Positions 1 through 12,659 of a DNA stretch of 64,000 bases are shown one piece after another (the first letter of the stretch is position 1; every line of letters begins with the position of its first letter). The stretch comes from Actinomyces oris. Its GTDB lineage: Bacteria; Actinomycetota; Actinomycetes; Actinomycetales; Actinomycetaceae. Made by a program: the position numbers and the translations under genes. The notes beneath the pieces were generated by a model. That model saw only the letters and a program-made list of their open reading frames with translations, was not told the DNA's origin and ran no database searches. Location: NCBI RefSeq assembly GCF_001937665.1, contig NZ_MSKL01000006.1:1-64000 (forward strand), read 5' to 3'.

Positions 1-417
1 GGCTCGGGCATCACCCGTCAGCCCCCAGGGCCGCAGGTCGTCATCTCCATGCCCTTCATCGTCTACACCAACCCCGCCGTGCGCTACCAGACCACCACCA
101 TCCTGGGCACCCCCATCGAGGTCGAGTTCACCCCCACCTCCTACACCTGGAACTGGGGAGACGGCACCACCACAACCACCACCGACCCCGGAGCCCCCTA
201 CCCCAACCAGACCGTCACCCACCACTACCAGCACACCGCCACCGCCGTCACCACCACCCTGACCACCACCTGGACCACCCGCTACCGCCCCCAAGGCGAC
301 ACCACCTGGCGCCCCATCGACGGCACCATCACCACCACCGAAACCTCCACCCCCTACGACCTCGTCCGCATCATCACCTACCTCACCGACGACGCCGAAG
401 AAGCCCAAGGCCACTAA
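1..417 (+). CDS. C-terminal part of a Thr-rich PKD-like protein (5' truncated by window edge)
   Basis: The reading frame is open from the first base, so the gene begins outside the window; the internal ATG at 49 need not be the start. The visible 138 codons are extremely rich in threonine and contain SYTWNWGDGTTTTTTDPG followed by a VTHHY segment. This is the W-x-W-G-D-G ... H-x-Y pattern of PKD-like beta-sandwich domains found in actinobacterial surface or secreted proteins. No sortase motif or C-terminal membrane anchor is visible; the protein ends in an acidic tail (DDAEEAQGH). The function is unknown. The PKD assignment rests on the WGDG motif and is moderately secure. Confidence 0.6.
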   Translation, partial: GSGITRQPPGPQVVISMPFIVYTNPAVRYQTTTILGTPIEVEFTPTSYTWNWGDGTTTTTTDPGAPYPNQTVTHHYQHTATAVTTTLTTTWTTRYRPQGDTTWRPIDGTITTTETSTPYDLVRIITYLTDDAEEAQGH

Positions 418-908
418 CTCCCCACCCCAGACACCAGCGCACGCGGCCGGAGGGTAGGCCGCCAGCTCGCTCTACGAGTGGTGTCACTGTGGGCGACTCT
501 TAGACGCGAACCTGGCCGATAACCGTCGCGCTCTGGTACGTATGCGCGGGTCAGAGACGTACAGGATCGGGCACGGCAACCGATCAACGCCCCAAAAGTC
601 GCCAATCGTGACACCAAGGCCTCACAACGCACCGCCGAGGCCCAACGGACACCGTCATCCACTGGTGGTACACACCGTGTCCCAAAGCAGACCGGCCCCC
701 ACGCAACCTCACCGGGCTCCCGGAGTCCATCAGCGGATGCGGCAGCCGGCTCATCCACCGAACCTCACATCCCACCGTCTCAGCTCACGCGATGCGAGCC
801 AACATCCTGGCGCCAAAACACCATCTCCCAGAGGTGGGTCCCCCGCTCACGGCTCTCAGTTCCTCATCGGCCCCACCGCCACCCAGGTCCAACACATAAC
901 CTGACATC
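418..908. other. 491-bp intergenic region without a supported gene
   Basis: Frames that stay open here have no ribosome binding site, no recognisable protein motif and atypical composition, so none is called. No convincing terminator hairpin, tRNA or repeat was seen. It probably holds the 3' end of the PKD gene transcript and the promoter of the DinB-like gene. Confidence 0.5.
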
Positions 909-1433
909 ATGACGACTCTTGAGATGCTCATCGACATCTTGTCCCGGTCCCGCGAGCGCTTCGACCGCGCCTTCGATGGCGTCACGCTCGAGCAGGCCAA
1001 CACGCAACCCACCCCGGAGCTGGCACCCCGCATCGACTCCCTGACCTGGCTGGCCTGGCACACGGCCCGCGAGCTCGACACCCAGATCGCACCCTTGGCG
1101 GGCGTCGAGCCCGTCTGGATCACCGCCGGCCACCGCGAGCGCTTCGCCCTGCCCCTGCCCGACAACACCCAGGACTGGCGCCACACGCCCGAGGAGGCCG
1201 CCCAGGTCGTCGTCGGCGACCTCTCCGTCCTGACAGCCTACCTCGATGACGCCTACGCGCTGGCCACCAGCTACCTGCGCTCCCTGGCGCCCGTAACGCT
1301 CGACGACGTCATCGACGACTCCTGGGACCCGCCCGTCACCCGCGCCGTGCGCCTGGCCTCGATCATCGACGACGCCGCCCAGCACTCCGGCCAGGCCGTC
1401 TACACCCGCCGGCTCCTGGGCCTGCCCGGCTGA
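909..1433 (+). CDS. DinB superfamily protein (DUF664-like, putative metal-dependent)
   Basis: A 174-residue protein with the four-helix-bundle DinB pattern: a long N-terminal helix (LIDILSRSRERFDRAFDGV), a central WLAWHTARELD segment and a C-terminal AQHSGQAVYTRRLLGLPG. The two His residues in WHTAREL and QHSGQ sit where DinB and YfiT proteins bind a divalent metal; a third His (AGHRERF) lies between them. Actinobacterial members are often thiol-dependent (mycothiol) S-transferases or of unknown role. No Shine-Dalgarno sequence precedes the ATG, so translation may be leaderless or the start may be slightly different. It appears monocistronic, and the specific reaction is unknown. Confidence 0.75.
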   Translation: MTTLEMLIDILSRSRERFDRAFDGVTLEQANTQPTPELAPRIDSLTWLAWHTARELDTQIAPLAGVEPVWITAGHRERFALPLPDNTQDWRHTPEEAAQVVVGDLSVLTAYLDDAYALATSYLRSLAPVTLDDVIDDSWDPPVTRAVRLASIIDDAAQHSGQAVYTRRLLGLPG

Positions 1434-1594
1434 GCCCGACACCCACGAAACCGACCCGGATCACACACAGGCCTTCGGGAGGGCTCAGCCCGTCCCCGGA
1501 TTCACTCAGCAACACCACGTAGCGTCTCGCCGCCCGCGGCCCCTTGCGAGGCAAACGCTCGTATTTACACTCACCAAATCTGGAAAGGACCTCG

Positions 1595-2380
1595 ATGGAA
1601 CTCCTTCAGCTCCGCAACGCCACCGTCAAACTGTCCTACGGCGGCACCACGTTCCTCATCGACCCCATGCTCTCGAAGAAGGGCACCCTCGACCCCTTCC
1701 CCTCGCTACGCGGCGACGAGCGCAACCCCCTCAACGACCTGCCGATCCCGGTCGAGGAGATCCTCAACGGCGTCGACGTCGTCATCGTCACCCACTCTCA
1801 CATCGACCACTGGGACGACGCGGCCGCCCAGGCCGTTCCCAAGGACATGCCGATCATTGTCCAGGACCAGTTCGATGCCGACGTCGTCACCGCCTCAGGT
1901 TTCAAGGACGTGCGGATTCTGGACGGTGAGGCACGCATCGGCCAGGTGACGCTGAACCGGGCGGAGGGCCAGCACTACGACAGCCCCGGTCTGGTTCCAC
2001 TTCTCGAGGAAGTCACCGGGACCGCGGCCACCATGGGTGTCGTCCTCAGGACCGACGGCGAACCGACCGTCTACTTCACTGGAGACACGGTCTGGTTCGA
2101 GGGGCTGGAGACCGCACTGAGGAACTTCGCCCCGCAGGTCATCGTGGCCAACACCGGCGGCAACAGCACCCCGCTGGGACGACTCCTTCTCGACGACGCC
2201 GAAGTGGTGCGGATCAGCCGGGCCGCCCCCGAGGCGACCATCGTGGCGGTCCACATGGAGGCGGTCAACCACTGGGGCACCTCGAAGGAGCAGCTCAGGA
2301 AGACCGCCACCGAGCAGGGCTTCTCCGAAAGGCTACTCATCCCCGACGACGGCCAGGCGCTCAGCTTCGAGCCGCGCTGA
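1595..2380 (+). CDS. MBL-fold metallo-hydrolase (UlaG-like)
   Basis: A 261-residue metallo-beta-lactamase-fold protein. The motif THSHIDHWDD (HxHxDH) supplies the first metal ligands, DTVWFEG provides the bridging Asp region, and the late AVHMEAVNHWG supplies the last His. The N-terminal LSYGGTTFLIDPMLS is typical of the UlaG/L-ascorbate-6-phosphate-lactonase-like branch. The start at 1595 is chosen because GGAAAGGA (1582-1589) lies five bases upstream; the frame is open further upstream but without such a site. A strong terminator hairpin at 2393-2430 follows the stop. The substrate is unknown; UlaG-like proteins act on lactones or phosphodiesters. Confidence 0.85.
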   Translation: MELLQLRNATVKLSYGGTTFLIDPMLSKKGTLDPFPSLRGDERNPLNDLPIPVEEILNGVDVVIVTHSHIDHWDDAAAQAVPKDMPIIVQDQFDADVVTASGFKDVRILDGEARIGQVTLNRAEGQHYDSPGLVPLLEEVTGTAATMGVVLRTDGEPTVYFTGDTVWFEGLETALRNFAPQVIVANTGGNSTPLGRLLLDDAEVVRISRAAPEATIVAVHMEAVNHWGTSKEQLRKTATEQGFSERLLIPDDGQALSFEPR

Positions 2381-2392
2381 GGCAGCACCACA

Positions 2393-2430
2393 CGTTCGCC
2401 CCGACCTGGCGGTTCAGGTCGGGGCGAACG
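2393..2430. terminator. Bidirectional terminator hairpin
   Basis: Perfect 16-bp stem (CGTTCGCCCCGACCTG at 2393-2408 with its complement at 2415-2430) and a six-base loop. It lies between the convergent MBL-fold gene and nagA and can serve both. There is no clear T-tract. Confidence 0.85.
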
Positions 2431-2485
2431 GCTCCCACATGACAAGAGACTGCTGGGGCCCGCGTGGGCCGGTGGTGCGGGAGGA

Positions 2486-3736
2486 TCAGGCGGCGGGCTC
2501 CACCACCTCGCCACGGCGCAGCACGGCCACGGGCCGCAGGTCCGCGTCAGTGACGACGACGTCGGCCCACAGACCCGCCCGCAGCGCTCCCACGGACGAG
2601 TCGCCGAGGACCTGCGCGCCCTGGACGCTGGCGGCGTAGACGGCGTCGACCAGGTCGACTCCCCCGCGCCAGGTGGTGCGCACGACGTCGATGAGGTGGG
2701 CGGTCCCCCCGGCGATCGCACCGCCCTCGGTGAGGCGGGCGACGCCGTCGGCCACGGTGACCGGCTGGGAGCCCAGCACGTAGTCGCCATCGGCCATGCC
2801 GGCCGCGGCCATGGCGTCGGTGACCAGGACGACGTTGTCACGCCCCAGGGTCTCGAACATGTCCAGGACGATGGCGGGGTTCAAGTGCACGCCGTCGCCG
2901 ATCATCTCCAGGACGCACTCGCCGCGCTGGGCGGCCGCCAGGAACTCGGGCACGGGCCCGGGCTTGCGGTGGTGCATGGGGCGCATGCCGTTGAACAGGT
3001 GGGTGGCGGTCGAGCGCGGGGCACGGACCGGCTGACCGGTCTCGAGGCGCTCGGCGATGCGGGCGGCGGCGTCGGCCAGGGCGGCGCGTACGGGGGCGGC
3101 CTCGGAGTCGGTGTGCCCGAAGGAGGGCAGCGCCCCGCCCTCGATGAGGGCCGCGTTGACGCCGTCGTCACCGGTGATTCCGGGCTTCTCCGGGGCGATC
3201 GTCATGGTGACGACGTGCCCGCCGCCGAGCTCGATGAGCTCACGGGTCAGGGCGGCGTCAGGGTCGATGATGTAGGTGGGGTCCTGGGCGCCGCAGCGCT
3301 CCACCGAGACGAAGGGCCCCTCGAAGTGGATGCCGGCGAGCTCGCCGTCCTCGCACAGCCCGGCCAGGACCCGGGTGCGCGCGCGCAGGACGTCGGGGGC
3401 GGCCGTCACGCAGGAGGCCACGAGCGAGGTGGTGCCGAAGCGGCGGTGCTCGAGCACAGAGACCATCGCCTGCTCGGCGGACTCGGCGTTGGGGAAGGAC
3501 TCACCGCCCCCACCGTGGCAGTGGACGTCCACCAGTCCCGGCAGGAGGTAGCCGCCCTCGGGGGCGGCCTGCGCCTGCTCGACGACGTCTCCGAAGCCGG
3601 CCCGGGCGGCCTGGTCAGCGGGCCCGACCCACGCGATATGGGATCCGGACAGGACGACCACACCGTCGTCGATGATGTGGTCGGGGGTGACGACGCGCCC
3701 CCGAAGTGCGCGGACCTGCATGGCTTCGTTGCTCAT
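2486..3736 (-). CDS. nagA: N-acetylglucosamine-6-phosphate deacetylase
   Basis: A 416-residue cytoplasmic amidohydrolase that removes the acetyl group from GlcNAc-6-phosphate, feeding amino-sugar and cell-wall recycling. Visible motifs are VDVHCHGG (HxH, residues 72 and 74), GIHFEGPF (metal Glu), FGHTDSEA, HLFNGM, DGVHLNP and VLVTDAMAAAG (catalytic Asp), all in normal family order and length. ATG 3736 is the likely start, but it has no Shine-Dalgarno of its own; it overlaps the stop of a 10-codon mini-ORF with a perfect site (3733-3765). A TTG at 3772 in the same frame directly abuts that site and is too close to it. It lies 95 nt downstream of the glycosylase-like gene on the same strand. 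No nagB is visible. Confidence 0.93.
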   Translation of the reverse strand: MSNEAMQVRALRGRVVTPDHIIDDGVVVLSGSHIAWVGPADQAARAGFGDVVEQAQAAPEGGYLLPGLVDVHCHGGGGESFPNAESAEQAMVSVLEHRRFGTTSLVASCVTAAPDVLRARTRVLAGLCEDGELAGIHFEGPFVSVERCGAQDPTYIIDPDAALTRELIELGGGHVVTMTIAPEKPGITGDDGVNAALIEGGALPSFGHTDSEAAPVRAALADAAARIAERLETGQPVRAPRSTATHLFNGMRPMHHRKPGPVPEFLAAAQRGECVLEMIGDGVHLNPAIVLDMFETLGRDNVVLVTDAMAAAGMADGDYVLGSQPVTVADGVARLTEGGAIAGGTAHLIDVVRTTWRGGVDLVDAVYAASVQGAQVLGDSSVGALRAGLWADVVVTDADLRPVAVLRRGEVVEPAA

Positions 3737-3765
3737 GAGTCGGATTCTGTCACTACTCCAGACAT
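3733..3765 (-). CDS. Candidate 10-codon leader ORF coupled to nagA
   Basis: The reading frame encodes MSGVVTESDS and ends in a TGA that overlaps the nagA ATG as ATGA (3733-3736). It is preceded by GAAGGAGG (3773-3780) at a seven-base spacing, one of the best ribosome binding sites in the window, while nagA itself has none. This arrangement suggests that nagA is translated by termination-reinitiation. The peptide shows no attenuator-like run of one amino acid. It could be chance, with nagA instead read from a leaderless mRNA. Confidence 0.4.
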   Translation of the reverse strand: MSGVVTESDS

Positions 3766-3831
3766 CAGACAACCTCCTTCAGGACGTCTTCTCCCCCACA
3801 CTGCGCGGGCGAAAAGCCGGTTCCGCTTCAG

Positions 3832-5082
3832 TCACCCGGCCAGGCGCTGCTCCATGCGGGTGACGGCCCGGTTGACGTCGCGCTCCACGCGGGCCGACGG
3901 CGCCGCCCCGCCCTTCCACAGCAGGCCCTCGCCGACCGGCCGCACGGCGACGAGACGGCCGCGGTCCACCAGGATCGGGCGGAACATGCCGTTGCTCGCC
4001 GGGCAGATGAGGCGTTCGCCGTCGTCATCGGTGAGGCAGGAGCGGTCCTTGTAACCCACGTGCAGCTCGTCGAAGGAGCCCAGGAAGTGCGTGGCCTGCG
4101 CGGTGCCGCGGTGGGCGGACAGGAGGTCGGGCAGGTCAGCGCGCATGTAGAGCAGGCCGGCCTTCGGGGCCGACTCGCCGGGGCCGAGCGCCCGCAGGCT
4201 TCCGCGCGCCCCGCCCTCGGCGACCGCCCGCACGAGCGGGACGCGGTGCTCGTCCGGATCACCGGCGCCCTCGGCTGAGACATGCTCCTCCCCCAGCTCG
4301 ACGACATCCTCCAGGGCGCGGGCGGCCTGCGTCTTGGGCAGCGTGGTCCAGCGAGCCAGGTCCTCGGCGCTGACCGGACCGTGGCCGGCCGCGTAGCGGT
4401 AGGCGATGTGCGCGCAGGCGGCGCGGTGGCCGGCCCCTCCGTGGGCGACGCCTGCGCCGGCGGGCCCGGAGTCGGCGTCGGGCAGGGTACGCGCGTCCAC
4501 GACGAGGTGCTCGTTGCCGGCCCGCGGCCCCTGAACGAGGATCCCCTCGCGCTGGAGTCGCACCAGGAGGTGACGACGCCGGTAGGAGGAGACGTCCTCG
4601 CCGCGGAAGGCCTCCATGAGGCCGGCCTCCTGCCAGGCCGCAAGCAGCACCGAGCGCGTCAGCGGGCCCTGGTCATCGATGAGGTCCAGGGCCACCTCGG
4701 CGGCGCGCTCGCACAGGGCGGTATCGACGCCGTAGTCGGCCTCGCTGCGCCGGACCCAGGCCTCGGTGCGGTGCATGAGGGCGGCCCGCAGCCAGTGGTG
4801 GTCGGCGGAAGTAGTGATGTGGACGGTGCCGCGCATGGGCCAGGAGCGCACGAGGTCGCCTCGCGCGAAGGCGGACTCGACGTCGGCCGGAGTGGCCTGC
4901 GGGGCACGCACGAGCAGGGCGTGGGGGACGGCGGAGACCTGCTGTCCCTGGATGGCGAGCTGGCGACTCACTGCCGCGACGACGTCGGGCGCGGCGGTGG
5001 CCGGGATGAGGCCCTGGGAGATAATGCGGGCCAGGCTCACCTCGGTCGGCAGCGTTGCGGAGGAGGCGCGGGCGGCGGGCAC
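3832..5082 (-). CDS. Winged-helix DNA-binding protein, AlkZ/AlkX-like DNA glycosylase candidate (HTH_42)
   Basis: A 416-residue member of the HTH_42 (DUF1006-type) family. Diagnostic segments are RQLAIQGQQ (residues 40-48), DLVRSWPMRGTVHITTSADH, the long winged-helix central region, and GSFDELHVGYKDRSCL near the C terminus. AlkZ-type interstrand-crosslink glycosylases carry a catalytic Q-x-Q at the position of Q45-G-Q47 here, whereas the YcaQ/AlkX branch has Q-x-D, so residues compatible with AlkZ chemistry are present. It follows nucS after only 10 nt on the same strand, so the two probably form a DNA-repair pair. Whether it unhooks crosslinks or has another base-excision role is inference. 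Confidence 0.8.
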   Translation of the reverse strand: MPAARASSATLPTEVSLARIISQGLIPATAAPDVVAAVSRQLAIQGQQVSAVPHALLVRAPQATPADVESAFARGDLVRSWPMRGTVHITTSADHHWLRAALMHRTEAWVRRSEADYGVDTALCERAAEVALDLIDDQGPLTRSVLLAAWQEAGLMEAFRGEDVSSYRRRHLLVRLQREGILVQGPRAGNEHLVVDARTLPDADSGPAGAGVAHGGAGHRAACAHIAYRYAAGHGPVSAEDLARWTTLPKTQAARALEDVVELGEEHVSAEGAGDPDEHRVPLVRAVAEGGARGSLRALGPGESAPKAGLLYMRADLPDLLSAHRGTAQATHFLGSFDELHVGYKDRSCLTDDDGERLICPASNGMFRPILVDRGRLVAVRPVGEGLLWKGGAAPSARVERDVNRAVTRMEQRLAG

Positions 5083-5092
5083 GGCTGACTCC

Positions 5093-5788
5093 TTAGAACA
5101 GGCGGGAGGTCGGGTCGTCCATGCCGCGCATGGCGTCGTAGTCGAGGGTGACGCAGCGGATGCCGCGGTCCTCGGCCAGGACGCGCGCCTGCGGCTTGAT
5201 CGTCTGGGCGGCGAAGACGCCCTGGACGGGGGTCAGCAGCGGGTCGCGGTCGAGCAGCTCGAGGTAGCGGGTGAGCTGCTCGACGCCGTCGATCCCGCCA
5301 ACGCGCTTGATCTCCACGGCCACGGAGCGGCCCTCGGCGTCCTTGGCCATGATGTCGACCGGGCCGATAGCGGTGGGGAACTCGCGGCGTACCAGGCGGT
5401 AGCCGGCACCCAGGACCTCGATCTGCTCGGCCAGGAGCTCCTGGAGGTGGGCCTCGACGCCGTCCTTGGTGAGCCCGGGGTCCACGCCCAGCTCGTGGCT
5501 GACGTCGGAGATGGTCTCGAAGACGCGGATGACGAGGCGGTCGTCGGTTTTGGCGGCACTCACCTCCCAGACCTCGCGCACGCCGTCGGCGGCGGCCTCC
5601 TCGTCCGGCTCGGTGACGGCCAGGCGGGCCGGGGCGCTCATCCAGTTCAGGGGCTTGTAGGAGCCGCCGTCGGAGTGGATGAGGACCGAGCCGTCGGCCT
5701 TGAGCATGAGCACGCGGGTGGCCCGGGGCAGGTGAGCGTCCAGGCGGCCGGAGTAGTCGACGGAGCAGGAGGCAATAACGAGGCGCAC
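5093..5788 (-). CDS. nucS: Mismatch-specific endonuclease NucS (EndoMS)
   Basis: A 231-residue protein of the normal actinobacterial NucS length. The N-terminal DNA-binding half starts [15 protein letters not shown]; the C-terminal RecB-like nuclease half shows [12 protein letters not shown] and [10 protein letters not shown], the D ... E-x-K metal site. The tail TSRLF resembles the C-terminal beta-clamp-binding motif of mycobacterial NucS. NucS replaces MutS/MutL mismatch repair in most Actinobacteria by cutting both strands at G-T, G-G and T-T mispairs. The next gene, 10 nt downstream, is the AlkZ-like protein. A large foldback element (5895-5991) lies upstream. Confidence 0.94.
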   Translation of the reverse strand: MRLVIASCSVDYSGRLDAHLPRATRVLMLKADGSVLIHSDGGSYKPLNWMSAPARLAVTEPDEEAAADGVREVWEVSAAKTDDRLVIRVFETISDVSHELGVDPGLTKDGVEAHLQELLAEQIEVLGAGYRLVRREFPTAIGPVDIMAKDAEGRSVAVEIKRVGGIDGVEQLTRYLELLDRDPLLTPVQGVFAAQTIKPQARVLAEDRGIRCVTLDYDAMRGMDDPTSRLF

Positions 5789-5894
5789 CCGTCCACCCTA
5801 GCGGGGCGGGCCTAGGCCCGGAGCGATGCCGGGGCCGGCGGGCCTGAGCATCGTGTCACCCGCCGGCCTCACCTCCCCTGCTCCACCGTCGAGA

Positions 5895-5991
5895 ACGTAC
5901 TTCGCGATCGAGGACTGCGTTCTCCTCCAGATGACTGGGGGCGGACCCCAGTGGCCTGGAGGAAAACGCAGTCCTCGGCTGAAAAGTACGT
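5895..5991. repeat. Nested foldback element (22-nt arms, one mismatch)
   Basis: Three nested pairs of arms: ACGTACTT (5895-5902) with AAGTACGT (5984-5991), a 22-nt arm at 5909-5930 matching 5956-5977 with one mismatch, and ACTGGGG (5934-5940) with CCCCAGT (5946-5952). It lies between the 3' end of the DUF2550 gene and the start of nucS. It could terminate the ATP synthase transcript, but its size and near-perfect symmetry also fit a short MITE-like element. No target-site duplication was seen. Confidence 0.65.
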
Positions 5992-6025
5992 CGCCGATCC
6001 GGCCGATGAGCCCCGGCGTCGGGTC

Positions 6026-6442
6026 TCAGAAGAGCCTGGGTTGCTCGGGCGAGGCGGACTCCACCCAGGCGATCAGCGCCGAGTGCGACTCCTCCATCAT
6101 GGCCAGGTCGAAGCCCTCGGGGCTGCGGGTGGCGTCCACGCAGTGGACCTCGACGACGCGTCCCTGCTCCCGGCGGCGCCGGGCCTCGGAGAGCTCCAGG
6201 TTCAAGCGGCTCCATGAGCGTGACGGCCTGGTGGAGAAGGACACGAGGCGGTACCACTCCAGGGAGTCGAGCCGGAAGGAGGCGACCCCGCTCAGCCAGC
6301 GCTGCGCCCCGCGTGGACGCAGGGCGCACTCGAAGGAGCCGACCTGCCCGGCCAGGTAGCGCAGGCGTGCCAGGAACCCGCCTGCCAGCAGCACGAGGAC
6401 GATGACGACGAGCGCCACGATCATCCACACGTGCTGCCCCAT
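6026..6442 (-). CDS. DUF2550 domain membrane protein
   Basis: A 138-residue protein with one N-terminal membrane helix (VWMIVALVVIVLVLLAGGFL) followed by a cytoplasmic region carrying RWLSGVASF, LEWYRLVSFSTRPSR and FDLAMMEESHSALIAWVES, typical of DUF2550. This family is found immediately downstream of atpC across Actinobacteria, as here, where the gap to atpC is three bases. Its function is unknown. The ATG follows directly on the atpC stop, so translation is probably coupled. Confidence 0.88.
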   Translation of the reverse strand: MGQHVWMIVALVVIVLVLLAGGFLARLRYLAGQVGSFECALRPRGAQRWLSGVASFRLDSLEWYRLVSFSTRPSRSWSRLNLELSEARRRREQGRVVEVHCVDATRSPEGFDLAMMEESHSALIAWVESASPEQPRLF

Positions 6443-6445
6443 GCC

Positions 6446-6712
6446 TCAGGCCTCCGCGCCCTGCTTCACATGGTCGGCGGCGATCGTGATGACATCGTGG
6501 TCCACGGAGCAGAAGCCGCCGGACACCTCGATACTGCACATCTCGCCGTCGATGGGACTCAGTCGCACCGGACCGGACCCCAGGACCGCCAGGAGGGGCT
6601 GACGGCCCGGCAGGACCCCCAGCTCCCCGTTGATCAGGGGCACGGAGACCTGCGTCGCCTCACCGGTCCAGGCCTCACCCGCCGGCGAGACCACCTCAAC
6701 ATGTAAGGCCAT
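6446..6712 (-). CDS. atpC: F1Fo ATP synthase epsilon subunit, short form lacking the C-terminal helical hairpin
   Basis: An 88-residue protein beginning MALHVEVVSPAGEAWTGEA with the beta-sandwich pattern (INGELGVLPGRQPLLAVLGSG, DGEMCSIEVSGGFCSV). It stops after DHVKQGAEA, where longer epsilon subunits continue for 30-50 residues with two helices that can brake ATP hydrolysis. The stop sits three bases before the DUF2550 gene, so the short form looks native rather than frameshifted. The beta-sandwich alone is enough to bind the gamma subunit and the c-ring. It lies last in the atp gene order BEFHAGDC. Confidence 0.93.
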   Translation of the reverse strand: MALHVEVVSPAGEAWTGEATQVSVPLINGELGVLPGRQPLLAVLGSGPVRLSPIDGEMCSIEVSGGFCSVDHDVITIAADHVKQGAEA

Positions 6713-6757
6713 GTCCCCCTCCTTTCCTGCGCCCGGCTGTATCCGGATCCTAACGAC

Positions 6758-9230
<2,473 letters not shown>

Positions 9231-9231
9231 G

Positions 9232-10863
<1,632 letters not shown>

Positions 10864-10973
10864 CTCGTCTCCTTGCTGGTTGCGTTCTGGGGGCCGGCGG
10901 CGCTGGGCGTGAGCGACGACGGCGCGGGGTGGGGTGGGGTGGTGAAGTTGTGGGTCGGCGTGCGATGAGCGGG

Positions 10974-11789
10974 CTAGCCCGCCAGCCGGGTGCGCAGCTC
11001 GGCGACGGCGCTGCGCACGGTGCGGTCCATGACGTAGTTCCGCGTCGAGATGCGGGCTCCGCCGATGACCGCGGAGTCGACCTCGCAGTTGAGGTCGATC
11101 CTGGTGCCCAGGCGGCGCTCCAGGATGGTGCGCAGGCGCTCCTCCTGGGCCGAGGTCATGGGGATGGCGGTGACGACGTCGACGATGGTGCGCTGACGCA
11201 TCTCGGCGGCCAGCTCGACGACGCGGCGCAGGTTGCGCAGCGGCCCGCCCTCGGCGTGGTGCCGCACGCACCAGTCCACCAGGCTCATGGCGGGGGCGCT
11301 GATGTGGGGCGCGAAGACGCCCTCTGCCAAGCGGACCCGGGCCTCGGTGCCGGTGCGGCGTGAGGGGGTCAGGGCCTCGCGCAGCTCGCGGTTGTCGGCG
11401 ATCTGCTCGTGGACCTCGAAGAGCTGCTGCTCGATCTCCTCCGCCGAGCCGCCCGCGTGAGCACCGGCGAGGATCGCCTCGATGCCCAGGTCGTGGAGGG
11501 CGGAGACCAGGTCGACTGCCTTGGACCAGCGGCCGCGGACCATGGCGCTGAGCAGGTCGACGACGCGCTCGTCCACGGTGCCGGTGAAGAGCCGGCGGGC
11601 AAGGGCCACCTTGTCCTCGGCATCCCGGCCCGGGTCGGTCAGCGGCGCGGACAGCGAGTGGACGGCGACCTGGTGGGCCAGGGCGAGGATCTGGCGACCC
11701 AGCTCCTGGCCCTCGACGCCCGCGGCCGTGAGCACCGGGCTCCAGGCCTGGCTCACGGTCTCACGGGTGGCGGCAGTTCCTGTTCTCAC
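10974..11789 (-). CDS. atpH: F1Fo ATP synthase subunit delta
   Basis: A 271-residue peripheral-stalk subunit (OSCP homologue). The C-terminal third has the conserved [22 protein letters not shown] and [22 protein letters not shown], the signature of AtpH. The N terminus is the six-helix bundle that caps alpha. Its length is typical for actinobacteria. The start is GTG 11789 and overlaps the atpF stop as GTGA, indicating translational coupling. A 110-nt gap separates it from atpA. Confidence 0.94.
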   Translation of the reverse strand: MRTGTAATRETVSQAWSPVLTAAGVEGQELGRQILALAHQVAVHSLSAPLTDPGRDAEDKVALARRLFTGTVDERVVDLLSAMVRGRWSKAVDLVSALHDLGIEAILAGAHAGGSAEEIEQQLFEVHEQIADNRELREALTPSRRTGTEARVRLAEGVFAPHISAPAMSLVDWCVRHHAEGGPLRNLRRVVELAAEMRQRTIVDVVTAIPMTSAQEERLRTILERRLGTRIDLNCEVDSAVIGGARISTRNYVMDRTVRSAVAELRTRLAG

Positions 11790-12372
11790 CGCGTCGCCTC
11801 CGCAGAGGAGTCGACGCCGGCGTCGAGTCCCTCAACCGGCTCCATGGTCTCGAGCTCGTCGAGGAAGCGGTCGATGACCCGCTCGGACAGGGCGGTGTCG
11901 CTCAGGTGCTCACCGACGATGCGCTCGGCCAGGGTGGAGGCGAGCATGCCGACGTCGGTGCGCAGCGAGATCTGCGCGGCCTGCTTCTCGGCCAGGATCT
12001 GACGCTGGGCGCCCTCGATGATGCCGGCGGCCTCCGCCTGGGCGTCGGTGCGGGCCTTGGCGACGATCTCCTTGGCCTCGCTCTGGGCGTTGTCGCGGAT
12101 GCGGGCGGCCTCTCGGCGGGCCTCGTCCACGAGCCGGGTGGCGCGCTTCTCGGCGTCGGCCTGGTCCTGCTTTGCCTTGTCGGCCAGGTCGAGGCCCTCC
12201 TGGATGCGCCGGGCGCGCTCGTCCAGGACGGCGTAGAGCCGGGGCAGGGCGTAGCGGCCCACCACCAGGAGGATGAGCAGGAGGACGATCGCCGCCCAGA
12301 AGATCTCATAGGCCGGGGGAAGGATGAAGGCCGTGCCTCCGCCCTGCCCGCCCTCGGCAGCCAGGGGAAGCA

Positions 12373-12373
<1 letters not shown>
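11786..12373 (-). CDS. atpF: F1Fo ATP synthase subunit b
   Basis: A 195-residue protein with one N-terminal membrane helix (YEIFWAAIVLLLILLVVGRYALP) and a long charged coiled-coil (residues about 50-165) that forms the peripheral stalk and docks on delta. The ATG at 12373 overlaps the atpE stop as TGATG; a GTG one codon earlier is also possible. There is no separate Shine-Dalgarno, which suits coupled translation. Family length and gene order are normal. Confidence 0.95.
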
Positions 12374-12636
<263 letters not shown>

Positions 12637-12659
12637 CTAGGGTCGACGCACCGTGGCGT

